Part shown: positions 52,486-60,433 of the stretch, in pieces
How positions within the stretch are numbered: position 1 is the stretch's first letter
How the letters are laid out: each line of letters begins with the position of its first letter
NCBI GenBank assembly: GCA_047605865.1
Contig: JASGFC010000002.1
Span: forward strand, 1 to 64,000
Direction: 5' to 3'
Length of the DNA stretch: 64,000 nucleotides
Source of the DNA: JASGDC01 sp047605865
GTDB taxonomy: Bacteria; Actinomycetota; Actinomycetes; Actinomycetales; Micrococcaceae
Notes under the pieces: model-generated
The model's database searches: none
The model's input: the letters and a program-made list of their open reading frames with translations, nothing else
What the model was told of the DNA's origin: nothing
Translations under genes and position numbers: made by a program

Positions 52486-53195
52486 CGTGTTGCTCCTGAT
52501 ACGAGAGAGTTCATCACGGATTCAAAAATTGTGATGCCGTCTGTTCCTAGGCCTTTACCCTCGGCAGTATCAGTGCCAAATAACGCTTCGACTGCATGTT
52601 CAGGGTGTGGCATCAAACCTACAACGTTTCCTTGAGGGTTAGTTAAGCCTGCAATATTATGAACTGAACCATTAGGATTTGGGTCTGTGTATCGGAAAAC
52701 TACTTGGTTTTGCTCTTCAATTTTTGCCAGTTCTTCTTGAGAAGCAACAAATTGACCTTCACCATTTTTTAAAGGGATTGTAATTTCTTGACCTTGTTCA
52801 TACCCTGATGTCCATGCCGTTTGCGTATTTTCAACGATGAGTTTTTGATCCCCACAGTTAAATTTTTGGTGATTATTGATAATTAACGCCCCTGGCAAGA
52901 GGTGTGATTCGCAGAGAACTTGAAAACCATTACAAATTCCAAGTACAGGTAGCCCACCTTTTGCTCCATCAATAATAGCCTGCATGATAGGCGAAAGAGA
53001 AGAAATAGCACCACAACGTAGGTAGTCACCATAAGAAAAGCCACCAGGAAGTACTACTGCATCAATATGGGAAAGCTTAGTATCATCGTGCCAAAGATTT
53101 ACAGTTTGAGCTCCAGCGAGCCTAGCTGCGCGAAGAGCATCGTGGTCATCGAGGGTGCCTGGGAATGTAACAACACCAATTGTAAAATCACTCAT
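52482..53195 (-). CDS. purQ: phosphoribosylformylglycinamidine synthase subunit PurQ
   Basis: Class I glutamine amidotransferase that feeds ammonia to PurL. The 237 residues show VVTFPGTLDDHDALRAAR, PGGFSYGDYLRCGA, the nucleophile Cys in GICNGFQVLCE, and the catalytic His-Glu in LMPHPEHAVE. Overlaps purL by 4 bp and follows purS by 3 bp, so the complex subunits are co-translated. Confidence 0.97.
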   Translation of the reverse strand: MSDFTIGVVTFPGTLDDHDALRAARLAGAQTVNLWHDDTKLSHIDAVVLPGGFSYGDYLRCGAISSLSPIMQAIIDGAKGGLPVLGICNGFQVLCESHLLPGALIINNHQKFNCGDQKLIVENTQTAWTSGYEQGQEITIPLKNGEGQFVASQEELAKIEEQNQVVFRYTDPNPNGSVHNIAGLTNPQGNVVGLMPHPEHAVEALFGTDTAEGKGLGTDGITIFESVMNSLVSGATR

Positions 53196-53198
53196 GGT

Positions 53199-53450
53199 TT
53201 AATCCTCAATAACAGAAATGTGTGTGACATCTTCAATAACAGGGTTAGACAGAAGTTTTTCTGCTGCTTCTTGAGCCTTGGCTAAAAGTTCTGGAGTTAC
53301 TTCACCGTTGACGCTAAGTTCAAACCGCTTGCCTTGACGTACTTCTGTAAAATCTTTAAAGCCTAAGCGAGGTAAAGCGTTTGCGATTGCTTTACCTTGG
53401 GGATCAAGAATTTCTGCTTTAGGCATAACATCAATAACAATACGAGCCAA
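53199..53450 (-). CDS. purS: phosphoribosylformylglycinamidine synthase subunit PurS
   Basis: Small structural subunit (83 residues) that bridges PurL and PurQ. The sequence RIVIDVMPKAEILDPQGKAIANALPRLGF and GKRFEL is typical of the PurS dimer fold. The start is TTG, fixed by a strong GAGGAG 6 nt upstream and by the family N-terminus. First gene of purSQL. A perfect palindrome lies 25 bp upstream. Confidence 0.94.
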   Translation of the reverse strand: MARIVIDVMPKAEILDPQGKAIANALPRLGFKDFTEVRQGKRFELSVNGEVTPELLAKAQEAAEKLLSNPVIEDVTHISVIED

Positions 53451-53474
53451 TTTTACTCCTCGTTTAAGAATGGA

Positions 53475-53498
53475 ACTCTTCTAGTTTACTAGAAGAGT
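53475..53498. promoter_or_regulatory. perfect palindrome upstream of purS
   Basis: ACTCTTCTAG / CTAGAAGAGT, 10-bp arms and a 4-nt centre, between purS and the divergent oxidoreductase gene. On the minus strand a TTTACA -35-like box is spaced so that the palindrome would overlap the start of transcription. Operator or leader hairpin; the regulator is unknown. Confidence 0.4.
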
Positions 53499-53569
53499 AG
53501 TGCCTATCCTTCATTCATATTCTTGTAAAGTAAAATAGAGAGTGGATAAAGTTTCAGAAGAGGTCTTTC

Positions 53570-55003
53570 TTGTCACAAAAGGTTTATATAGTTGGTAGTG
53601 GCCCTAATGGTATGGCCAGTGCTGTTTTCATGTCTGAAAAAGGCTATGATGTTACCGTTTTTGAAGCAAGTTCTACGCCAGGTGGAGGCAGTAGAACTTT
53701 AGATTTAACAGGTACAGGTTTCCTCAATGATGTTTGTTCTGCGGTCCATCCTACAGCCTTAGCATCACCATACTTTAAAGAATTAGGAATGCAGGAAGAA
53801 GTAGATTTCATTATTCCTGATGTTTCCTTTGCGCAGCCACTTACTCACAATGAGTCTGTTTATGCCTATCGCGATATTGAAAAAACAGCCCAGCACCTTG
53901 GTAAAGATAAACAGCGTTGGTTAAATGCTTTTTCAGATTTTGCAGATAAACCAGCAAATATGGGCGAATTAATGCTCAAGCCCTTTTTGGATGTCTCTAA
54001 AACAAAAGTTATTACTCCATCGATCCGCTTAGGGCTTCACTCTATGCGAGAAAGCGTTGCGCAGGGCTACTTTAAAACTACTGATGCCCAAGCTTTACTC
54101 TCTGGGGTTGTTGCACATGCGAATGTAAAATTGCCTAGCCTCAGTGCAAGTTTCGTTGGATTTTCCTTAACTGGCTTATCTCAATCTATTGGTTGGCCTA
54201 TAGTCCGTGGTGGTTCGCAGCAAATTATTAATTTTCTACAAAAAAAACTTGAACAAAATGGTGGAAGAGTCATTTGTGATGCTCCTATTGTGAAAAAAAG
54301 TCAACTAGAAGATGCAGATATCGTCTTTTGGGACACTTCAGTACGCACTTTCCTTGATATTTACCACGACGAGTTACCTAGCTCTACTGCTAAACACTTA
54401 CAAAATTTCAAATATGGAAATGGTGTTGCAAAATTAGATGTAACAATGTCTGAGCCTATTCCTTGGAATGATCAGCAACTTCATGAAGCAGGTACTATCC
54501 ACATTGGTGGAAAAGCTTCAGATATTGCGTTGGCGGAAAATACTGTTTCACGCAATAAAATTCCTGAAAAACCATATATTCTTGCTTCGCAGCCTTCTCT
54601 TTTTGATCCCACAAGAGCTCCAAAAGGTTACCACACTGCCTTGTTTTATACGCATGTGCCGGCATACTATGATGAAGATCCTACAGATTTAATTTTGAAA
54701 CGTGTTGAAGAGTTCGCACCTGATATTCGCGATGCAATACTGGATAGTCATTCCATAAATGCAGTCCAGCTTGAAGAATATAACAGTAATTATATTGGCG
54801 GCGATATTTCTTCAGGCGCAAATTCTTTAGGGCAATTTTTTACCAGACCACGTTACAGTTTTTTTCCGTGGGCAACAGCTATTCCTCATGTGTATATGTG
54901 CTCATCGTCAACTTATCCAGGGCCAGGCGTTCATGGAATGAATGGCTACAATGCTGCTAAGTTAGCTTATGGGAAGGAGAATGGCTTTGTTAAGAACAAA
55001 TAA
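53570..55003 (+). CDS. phytoene-desaturase-like FAD-dependent oxidoreductase
   Basis: The 477-residue flavoprotein of the carotenoid-desaturase/CrtI-like family has YIVGSGPNGMASAVFMSEKGYDVTVFEASSTPGGGSRT (FAD ADP-binding loop and the RT dipeptide) and at the C-terminus WATAIPHVYMCSSSTYPGPGVHGMNGYNAAKLA, the usual FAD-closing motif. No carotenoid genes lie nearby, so the substrate may be another isoprenoid or lipid. TTG start with AGAAGAGG spaced 6 nt. First gene of a three-gene unit with overlapping reading frames. Confidence 0.86.
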   Translation: MSQKVYIVGSGPNGMASAVFMSEKGYDVTVFEASSTPGGGSRTLDLTGTGFLNDVCSAVHPTALASPYFKELGMQEEVDFIIPDVSFAQPLTHNESVYAYRDIEKTAQHLGKDKQRWLNAFSDFADKPANMGELMLKPFLDVSKTKVITPSIRLGLHSMRESVAQGYFKTTDAQALLSGVVAHANVKLPSLSASFVGFSLTGLSQSIGWPIVRGGSQQIINFLQKKLEQNGGRVICDAPIVKKSQLEDADIVFWDTSVRTFLDIYHDELPSSTAKHLQNFKYGNGVAKLDVTMSEPIPWNDQQLHEAGTIHIGGKASDIALAENTVSRNKIPEKPYILASQPSLFDPTRAPKGYHTALFYTHVPAYYDEDPTDLILKRVEEFAPDIRDAILDSHSINAVQLEEYNSNYIGGDISSGANSLGQFFTRPRYSFFPWATAIPHVYMCSSSTYPGPGVHGMNGYNAAKLAYGKENGFVKNK

Positions 55004-55469
55004 ACAAGTGCTTCAAGTTCTTCTAGTCTTTCTTTTGACTATACTCATTTTGCCCATACAGTCTCATGTATGGAAGAAAACTGGAGAGGAACCGTACCCT
55101 AATTTGTTGGCACCTCCTTTTGACGGTGTTCCTAAAATTCCAGCAAGTGGAGGTAGTGGTACTGCCACCCAATATAATATTAAAGGTATAGACTCTGATG
55201 GTACTTCGTATGCTCTTACCCCAGATCAATTAGTGCCTGCAACTACACAAAGTGCGCAAATGGTTTTTTTGAAAAACTTTGCAACTACACCTGAAAAACT
55301 AAAGGATCCTGATGTAAATAGCTGGGTTTACAATTCATTGAAGAAAACTCACCCCAATATTCAACAAGTCAGTATCACCAAAGTAACAGTTAAGTCTTCA
55401 GGAGGGAAAACAGAACAAATTGGTTCTGGGAAACCAACTGTTATTGATTTTAGCGGGAGTAAATCTTAA
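54981..55469 (+). CDS. small exported or membrane-anchored protein of unknown function
   Basis: A 162-residue protein: a hydrophobic N-terminal segment (QVLQVLLVFLLTILILPI), then about 135 hydrophilic residues facing outside, with GTATQYNIKGIDSDGTSYALTPDQLVP and a Thr/Ser/Lys-rich end. No Cys for lipidation. I recognise no domain. The start is uncertain: the ATG at 54981 is very close to AAGGAG, and the TTG at 54987 has better spacing. It overlaps the oxidoreductase gene by about 20 bp and shares a base with the HTTM start (TAATG), so it is firmly coupled to both neighbours. Confidence 0.7.
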   Translation: MALLRTNKQVLQVLLVFLLTILILPIQSHVWKKTGEEPYPNLLAPPFDGVPKIPASGGSGTATQYNIKGIDSDGTSYALTPDQLVPATTQSAQMVFLKNFATTPEKLKDPDVNSWVYNSLKKTHPNIQQVSITKVTVKSSGGKTEQIGSGKPTVIDFSGSKS

Positions 55470-56596
55470 TGAATAATAAAAATTTGTTAGCTAAAATCGG
55501 CGCATGGCTCAATGACCCAGGTGGACTTACTCTGAGAGACCTTGCAGTCTATAGAATTTTCTTTTCAATTATTGTTTTGCTCGCTTACACAAAGTATTCT
55601 ACAAATGCTGGAATTCCAAATGAAATGTATCATCCTATACCTGGAATGTTGCAACTCTTCCATAGCTTCCCACCACTATGGGTATTGATTCTTTTTCAAG
55701 TTGTATATTTAGTGACAGCTTCAGCATTATTATTTGGTTTCCTGACCCCTATTGCTTCGGTACTCTTTGGTGCCAACATGATAATAGCTAATGGATTTAC
55801 TTTTGCTCTTGGTAAGCTAGATCACGGTATCATTATTGCAATTGTGCCCATGATTATGGCCTTTTCTGGGTGGGGTAATGCCTACTCCATTGATAGCAAA
55901 CAATTCCTCTCACAGCGAGCTCATCCAAGTTCAGTGATAAGACCGTGGGTTATTCGTTGGATGGCTTTAACTATTAGTCTTTGGCTTTTTACAGCTGCTT
56001 TTGCTAAAGCAACTACTGGATGGTTAGATCCAAGTAAGAGGGGAACTCAAGGTTACTTTTTTTCATATTATCTAGGCGGCTTAACCTCTGGAAAGATTCC
56101 AGATTTGGTCTCTAAGATTCACTTCGGTCCGTTTTGGAAATTCCTTGATTATTCCACAGTGCTTTGTGAAAGTTTACCCTTGTTACTTTTCGTCTTTGGC
56201 TGGAAATATTGGAAGTTGGCACCGAGTTTCCTTATCTTCTTCCACATTGGAATTAATTTTACTTTAAGTATTTTTTACGCACCAGCTTTTGTTGCCTATG
56301 CTGCGTTTGTCCCATGGGATAGGATACTTCGAAAAGTAACTTCTCATTTTTCTGCTCTTAACAAATTGCGGTGGCCTGTTGTGCTAATTTTTGCCTTATT
56401 TTGGGGTTTTGCGTCTGGTCCAATCAAACGCATTGTAAATCCTTGGCAACCGGATGTCTTAATGCTTGCTGGGGTAATTCTTGCCTCAGGTTATATTATT
56501 AACTTCGTGCGCAATCAGTTCTTTACACCAAAAGAGCCAACTATGCCAGTAAAACAATTGCCTAAGCATCTTTCACGCCGTGAGTTCTACAGTTAG
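55469..56596 (+). CDS. HTTM-domain membrane protein (gamma-carboxylase-like)
   Basis: The 375-residue protein has about 8 membrane helices. GLTLRDLAVYRIFFSIIVLLAYTK, LWVLILFQVVYLVTASALLFGFLTPIASVL, NGFTFALGKLDHGIIIAIVPMIMAFSGWGNAYSID and HIGINFTLSIFYAPAFVAYAAFVPWD match the HTTM domain related to vitamin-K-dependent gamma-carboxylase. Bacterial HTTM proteins are mostly uncharacterised; a membrane-embedded, quinone- or lipid-linked redox role is possible. The ATG overlaps the preceding stop codon by 1 bp. Last gene of the unit. Confidence 0.85.
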   Translation: MNNKNLLAKIGAWLNDPGGLTLRDLAVYRIFFSIIVLLAYTKYSTNAGIPNEMYHPIPGMLQLFHSFPPLWVLILFQVVYLVTASALLFGFLTPIASVLFGANMIIANGFTFALGKLDHGIIIAIVPMIMAFSGWGNAYSIDSKQFLSQRAHPSSVIRPWVIRWMALTISLWLFTAAFAKATTGWLDPSKRGTQGYFFSYYLGGLTSGKIPDLVSKIHFGPFWKFLDYSTVLCESLPLLLFVFGWKYWKLAPSFLIFFHIGINFTLSIFYAPAFVAYAAFVPWDRILRKVTSHFSALNKLRWPVVLIFALFWGFASGPIKRIVNPWQPDVLMLAGVILASGYIINFVRNQFFTPKEPTMPVKQLPKHLSRREFYS

Positions 56597-56649
56597 CTTG
56601 TAACATGAAAGAAAAGCGATACCTATAAAAGATGAATCTGAAACGGTGT

Positions 56650-56655
56650 TAGAAT
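56650..56655 (+). promoter_or_regulatory. -10 box of tRNA-Ser
   Basis: TAGAAT, 9 bp before the tRNA 5' end. Confidence 0.5.
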
Positions 56656-56664
56656 ATCAACAAT

Positions 56665-56754
56665 GGAGGATTCGACTAGCGGCCTATGTCACACGCTTGG
56701 AAAGCGTGAGGGTGTAACAAGCCCACAGGGGTTCGAATCCCCTATCCTCCGCCA
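56665..56754 (+). tRNA. tRNA-Ser (anticodon GGA), CCA encoded
   Basis: Class II tRNA: acceptor GGAGGAT / ATCCTCC, discriminator G, encoded CCA at 56752-56754. The anticodon loop is TTGGAAA, with a long variable arm (AGGGTGTAACAAGCCCA) and T arm AGGGGTTCGAATCCCCT. Unlike the other four tRNAs here, CCA is in the gene. Confidence 0.96.
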
Positions 56755-56757
56755 ATC

Positions 56758-56785
56758 TCCCAACTAAGCAATTGGGATTTCTTTT
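56758..56785 (+). terminator. terminator after tRNA-Ser
   Basis: A short 6-bp stem (TCCCAA / TTGGGA), then TTTCTTTT. Confidence 0.6.
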
Positions 56786-56803
56786 ATTCTCATAGATAAC
56801 TTC

Positions 56804-56863
56804 TTCGTGACTTTTGGTTAACTACGGTAGAAATAGCTCCCGTAGTTAACCAAAAGTCATGAA
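56804..56863. terminator. 24-bp near-perfect hairpin after the YbjQ gene
   Basis: The arms 56804-56827 and 56840-56863 pair over 24 bp with one G-U and a 12-nt loop, 25 bp beyond the stop codon of the minus-strand YbjQ gene and between it and tRNA-Ser. It is a likely two-way barrier; no T tract is present. Confidence 0.6.
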
Positions 56864-56887
56864 TTGAAAATGTAATAAGAGCGAATC

Positions 56888-57256
56888 TTAACTGTAGCCC
56901 ATTCGTTTAGCTTGTTCTTTAGCAGCATCATTGACAGGTACAGCAAAGACAGCAGTACCGTAAGCTGCAACTTCACTACCTAGTTCTCCTAGTTCACTAG
57001 TATCAAAGCGCATACCAACAATACAATTTCCACCTTTTTGTGTAGCTTCATTAATCATGCGTTCTACGGCTTCAAAACGGCTAGTGATAAGGTTTGTTGT
57101 CATTCCCTGCATTTCGCCACCAACGATAGTTTTAAGACTGGCACCAAATTGCGAGAAGATATTCCTAGACCGTGCAGTAAGTCCAAAGACTTCACCGCAG
57201 ACATATTGGATTTTCCATCCAGGTATAGTATTTGTTGTTGTTACCATCATTGGCAT
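56888..57256 (-). CDS. YbjQ/UPF0145 (heavy-metal-binding-like) protein
   Basis: A 122-residue protein of the YbjQ family: VTTTNTIPGWKIQYVCGEVFGLTARSRN, FSQFGASLKTIVGGEMQGMT, RFEAVERMINEATQKGGNCIVGMRFDTSEL and YGTAVFAVPV. It probably forms a pentameric alpha/beta ring; the cellular role is unknown. AAAGGA spaced 7 nt supports the ATG chosen; the frame is open 19 codons further upstream. Confidence 0.9.
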   Translation of the reverse strand: MPMMVTTTNTIPGWKIQYVCGEVFGLTARSRNIFSQFGASLKTIVGGEMQGMTTNLITSRFEAVERMINEATQKGGNCIVGMRFDTSELGELGSEVAAYGTAVFAVPVNDAAKEQAKRMGYS

Positions 57257-57314
57257 AAGAATTCCTTTCTCTATAGCTTTAGTGTAGTAGATTGTTGGCG
57301 TAATATAGAACACA

Positions 57315-58016
57315 ATGGAAAAGAATAGATTATATTTTGCAAATAAAGGTAGCGGTAACTACGACATTATCGTTGTTGCCTTTTGTGTCTTACTTCTCAT
57401 TTCTAATATCTGTGCTACTAAACTCATTGAGTTTGGCCCATTTATTACAGATGGTGGAGCTTTCCTCTTTCCTTTAACATATATTATAGGTGATTTACTC
57501 GCCGAGGTTTATGGTCTTAAAGCTACACGACGCGCTATTAAACTAGGTTTTATTTTCTCCATTATTGCTTCTATTACTTTTTATCTAGTGCAAATTTCAC
57601 CACCAGCTTCAGCTTATGAAAACCAGGCAGCTTTTGAGGCAGTGCTTGGATTTGTGCCTCGTATCGTGGCAGCCTCCCTTGCCGGGTATCTCGTGGGGCA
57701 GTTTCTTAACGCCCTAGTCATGGTAAAGCTCAAAGAAAAGGCTAAAGAAAATAAACTCTGGGTTAGGCTAGTGGGTTCAACCATGGTGGGTGAATTTGCA
57801 GACACTCTTGTTTTTTGTACTATCGCTTTTTTCGGCACGATAACTGGCTGGGAATTCGTCAATTATGTTATTACAGGTTATGCGTACAAGTGTCTAATTG
57901 AAGTTCTTATGCTTCCAGTTACCTATAGAGTTATTGGCTGGGTAAAGTCTAAAGAACCTTCTTATTTCTCAAACCCAGTTCCAGAAAATAATAAGATTTC
58001 CCTAGCAACGAACTAG
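57315..58016 (+). CDS. yhhQ: queuosine precursor transporter, YhhQ/VUT family
   Basis: The 233-residue protein has about 6 membrane helices. LLISNICATKLIEFGPFITDGGAFLFPLTYIIGDLLAEVYGLKATRRAIKLGF and VGSTMVGEFADTLVFCTIAFFGTI are diagnostic of YhhQ (DUF165), an importer of queuosine precursors such as preQ0 or preQ1. Its stop codon overlaps that of tgt, encoded convergently, which uses such a precursor. No ribosome-binding site; TAATAT lies 8 bp upstream. Confidence 0.9.
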   Translation: MEKNRLYFANKGSGNYDIIVVAFCVLLLISNICATKLIEFGPFITDGGAFLFPLTYIIGDLLAEVYGLKATRRAIKLGFIFSIIASITFYLVQISPPASAYENQAAFEAVLGFVPRIVAASLAGYLVGQFLNALVMVKLKEKAKENKLWVRLVGSTMVGEFADTLVFCTIAFFGTITGWEFVNYVITGYAYKCLIEVLMLPVTYRVIGWVKSKEPSYFSNPVPENNKISLATN

Positions 58017-59218
58017 CCATAGAATTTGCCAAGCATCTGATCGCGATAATCATAGAATTTGCCAATTTCCATTGCTTCACGAATGCAATCTACTAATTTC
58101 ACAGTGAAGTGCTCGTTGTGAATTGTTGCTAAAGTAAAGCCAAACATTTCCTTAGCCTTGAATAAGTGGTGTATATAAGCTTTAGTGTAGTGTTGGCATG
58201 TGTAACACTCACAGTCTTCTTCTAAAGGTGAAAAATCTTTTTTAAATTGAGCTCTCTTGATGTTTATTCTTCCAGTTAAGGTATAAACAGCGCCGTTGCG
58301 AGCAACTCGAGAAGGGTTGACGCAATCGAAGGTATCGGCACCATTTTCAATGCCCACAAAGAAATCATCAGGTTCACTAATGCCTAATAAGTGACGAGGT
58401 TTGTTTTTGGGAAGCTCTTCGCAGACCCAGCGCACAATGGTTCCCATATTTTCTTTTTCGAGGGCTCCACCAATTCCAAAGCCATCGAATTCTTGGCCAT
58501 GAACACTCATGGAGCCTAGATCATGGGCGGCTTTACGGCGTAAATCCTCATATTGTGCACCTTGAATAACACCAAATAAAGCCTGATATGGTTTTTCTGA
58601 ACGTTCAAGGCTAAGACGTTGATGCTCCTCTAAACAGCGAATTGCCCATAAACGTGTTCTTTCTAAGGAACGAATTTGGTAATGTTTGGTGTTCATTAAA
58701 GTCGTGAGTTCATCAAAGGCAAACATAATGTCAGCGCCGATTTGATGCTGCACTTGCATGGAAATTTCTGGGGTGAAACGATGTTTAGATCCATCAAGGT
58801 GAGATTTAAAAGTGACACCGTCATTATCTACAAAAGCTAGTTTTTCTTTCCCTTGAGCTGTTTGGTGGTCTTTGCGTTCACCTGTTTGATCCATGGAAAG
58901 AACTTTTTTAAAGCCCGCTCCTAAACTCATGACTTGAAAACCTCCACTATCAGTGAAGGTAGGGCTTTGCCAGTTCATGAAGTTCCCTAAGCCACCAGCA
59001 GTATCAAGGACGTCTGCTCCTGGTTGTAAATATAGATGGTAAGCATTTGCTAGTACAGCTTGCGCGCCAGTAGCTTTGACTTGTTCAGGTGAGATGGTTT
59101 TCACGGTAGCTTTAGTACCAACTACAATAAAAGCCGGAGTTTGTATGTCTCCATGAGGTGTTGTAATTGTGCCAGTGCGCCCAAGACCATTATCAAGTTC
59201 AGTGTGCAGTGTGAACAT
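58013..59218 (-). CDS. tgt: queuine/preQ1 tRNA-guanine transglycosylase
   Basis: Exchanges guanine 34 of tRNAs with GUN anticodons for a 7-deazaguanine. The 401-residue enzyme has TPAFIVVGTKATVKT, LANAYHLYLQPG, SGGFQVMSLG (active-site region), FDELTT, the binding-pocket segment GIGGALEKENMG, LLGISEPDDFFVGIENGADTFDCVNPSRVARNGAVYT, and zinc ligands CECYTCQHY...H. The pocket sequence differs from the common GGLAVGE form, so the base preference (preQ1 or queuine) is open. ATG abuts the stop codon of the upstream DUF4916 gene. Confidence 0.95.
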   Translation of the reverse strand: MFTLHTELDNGLGRTGTITTPHGDIQTPAFIVVGTKATVKTISPEQVKATGAQAVLANAYHLYLQPGADVLDTAGGLGNFMNWQSPTFTDSGGFQVMSLGAGFKKVLSMDQTGERKDHQTAQGKEKLAFVDNDGVTFKSHLDGSKHRFTPEISMQVQHQIGADIMFAFDELTTLMNTKHYQIRSLERTRLWAIRCLEEHQRLSLERSEKPYQALFGVIQGAQYEDLRRKAAHDLGSMSVHGQEFDGFGIGGALEKENMGTIVRWVCEELPKNKPRHLLGISEPDDFFVGIENGADTFDCVNPSRVARNGAVYTLTGRINIKRAQFKKDFSPLEEDCECYTCQHYTKAYIHHLFKAKEMFGFTLATIHNEHFTVKLVDCIREAMEIGKFYDYRDQMLGKFYG

Positions 59219-59758
59219 TTACGAAAAAATTCCCATATGCGCCAGTGCTTGATAAATTACTAACCCTTGGCTGTCGTCCATTTCTTCAAACATCTTTGAA
59301 GTTACAATTTCTTTAGGTTCAAACCAATTAAATTCTAAAGCTGCTTTACGAGGTTCTACTTCGCCTTTAATAGGCACGATATATCCTAAGGAAACCGCAT
59401 GTTGACGTTCATCAACAAAGCCAGTTGGTTGTGGAGTAGGGAAGTACTGTGTGACGGTAAAAGGATGAGCGCTTTGCGGCAAACTTGGCAGAGTCAGAGG
59501 ACCTAGATCATTTTCTATATGACGTAACAATGCAGCATGGATTACTTCACCATACATGACTCGTCCAGAAACAATACTTCGTACAATGTTGCCATCATCA
59601 TTAGCTCGCATCATGAGACCAATATGGGTTACTTGACCAAATTCATCAGTCTGTACTGGAATAGCTTGTACGTATAACATCGGTACTTTTCGACGAATTT
59701 CAGCGAACTCGTCATCTGAAAACCAACCTTCTTGATCTCCGTGCGTAGTAGCAATCAT
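59219..59758 (-). CDS. DUF4916 (NUDIX-like) protein
   Basis: A 179-residue actinobacterial protein: GWFSDDEFAEIRRKVPMLYVQAIPVQTDEFGQVTHIGLMMRA, IVSGRVMYGEVIHAALLRHIENDLG, PFTVTQYFPTPQP, DERQHAVSLGYIVPI. The fold is NUDIX-related, with SGRVMYGE and HIENDL in place of a canonical NUDIX box. Function unknown; co-operonic with tgt here. A strong GGAGG lies 8 nt before the ATG. Confidence 0.85.
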   Translation of the reverse strand: MIATTHGDQEGWFSDDEFAEIRRKVPMLYVQAIPVQTDEFGQVTHIGLMMRANDDGNIVRSIVSGRVMYGEVIHAALLRHIENDLGPLTLPSLPQSAHPFTVTQYFPTPQPTGFVDERQHAVSLGYIVPIKGEVEPRKAALEFNWFEPKEIVTSKMFEEMDDSQGLVIYQALAHMGIFS

Positions 59759-59809
59759 AAATAGGACCTCCGAGTTTATTGTACTTAATGTTCCTTGTTA
59801 AGATGAAGT

Positions 59810-60433
59810 ATGAGCATTTTTATCACCTTCGAGGGTGCCGATGGCTCCGGTAAAACCACTCAAATTAAGCTTCTTGCTCGTTGGCTAGAGCAACAAGGAC
59901 ACTCTGTTCTCACAACGCGTGAGCCAGGTGGCACTACCCTTGGTGAGGAACTACGAAACTTGCTGCTTCATTCAGGGGATATGAATGCTAAAGCTGAAGC
60001 CCTTATTTTTGCGGCTGCTCGCTCGCAGCATGCTAGTGAAGTGATGAGACCAGCAGTAGATTCAGGAACCATCGTGCTTTGTGATCGTTATATAGATTCC
60101 TCTGCTGCATATCAAGGCTATGGGCGCAGGCTAGGAGTTCAAAAGATTATAGATCTTTCGTTGTGGGCAACAGATAATTTCATTCCAGACTTAACTCTTG
60201 TTCTTGACGTAGATACGCACAGTAGTCAAGAACGTCGAAGTGCTCGTAGTGCTGATGATCGCATTGAGGCATCTGGTGTTGAATTTATGGAAAAAACTCG
60301 TCAAGCATTTTTAAAGTTAGCCCAAGAAAACCCAGAAAATCATCACGTGATAGATGCTAATGGAACAGTGGATCAGGTGTTTGAGAAAGTAGTTGCTGTT
60401 GTTCAAGAAAAATTTCCACAGGTGGCTTCATGA
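59810..60433 (+). CDS. tmk: thymidylate kinase
   Basis: Phosphorylates dTMP to dTDP. The 207 residues have the P-loop FEGADGSGKTTQIKLLARWL, the DR[E/Y] element TREPGGTTLGEELRNLLL, CDRYIDSSAAYQGYGR and the LID region SSQERRSARSADDRIE. TAAGAT ends 5 bp before the ATG and no ribosome-binding site is seen, so it may be leaderless. Overlaps holB by 4 bp, the normal actinobacterial tmk-holB pair. Confidence 0.96.
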   Translation: MSIFITFEGADGSGKTTQIKLLARWLEQQGHSVLTTREPGGTTLGEELRNLLLHSGDMNAKAEALIFAAARSQHASEVMRPAVDSGTIVLCDRYIDSSAAYQGYGRRLGVQKIIDLSLWATDNFIPDLTLVLDVDTHSSQERRSARSADDRIEASGVEFMEKTRQAFLKLAQENPENHHVIDANGTVDQVFEKVVAVVQEKFPQVAS

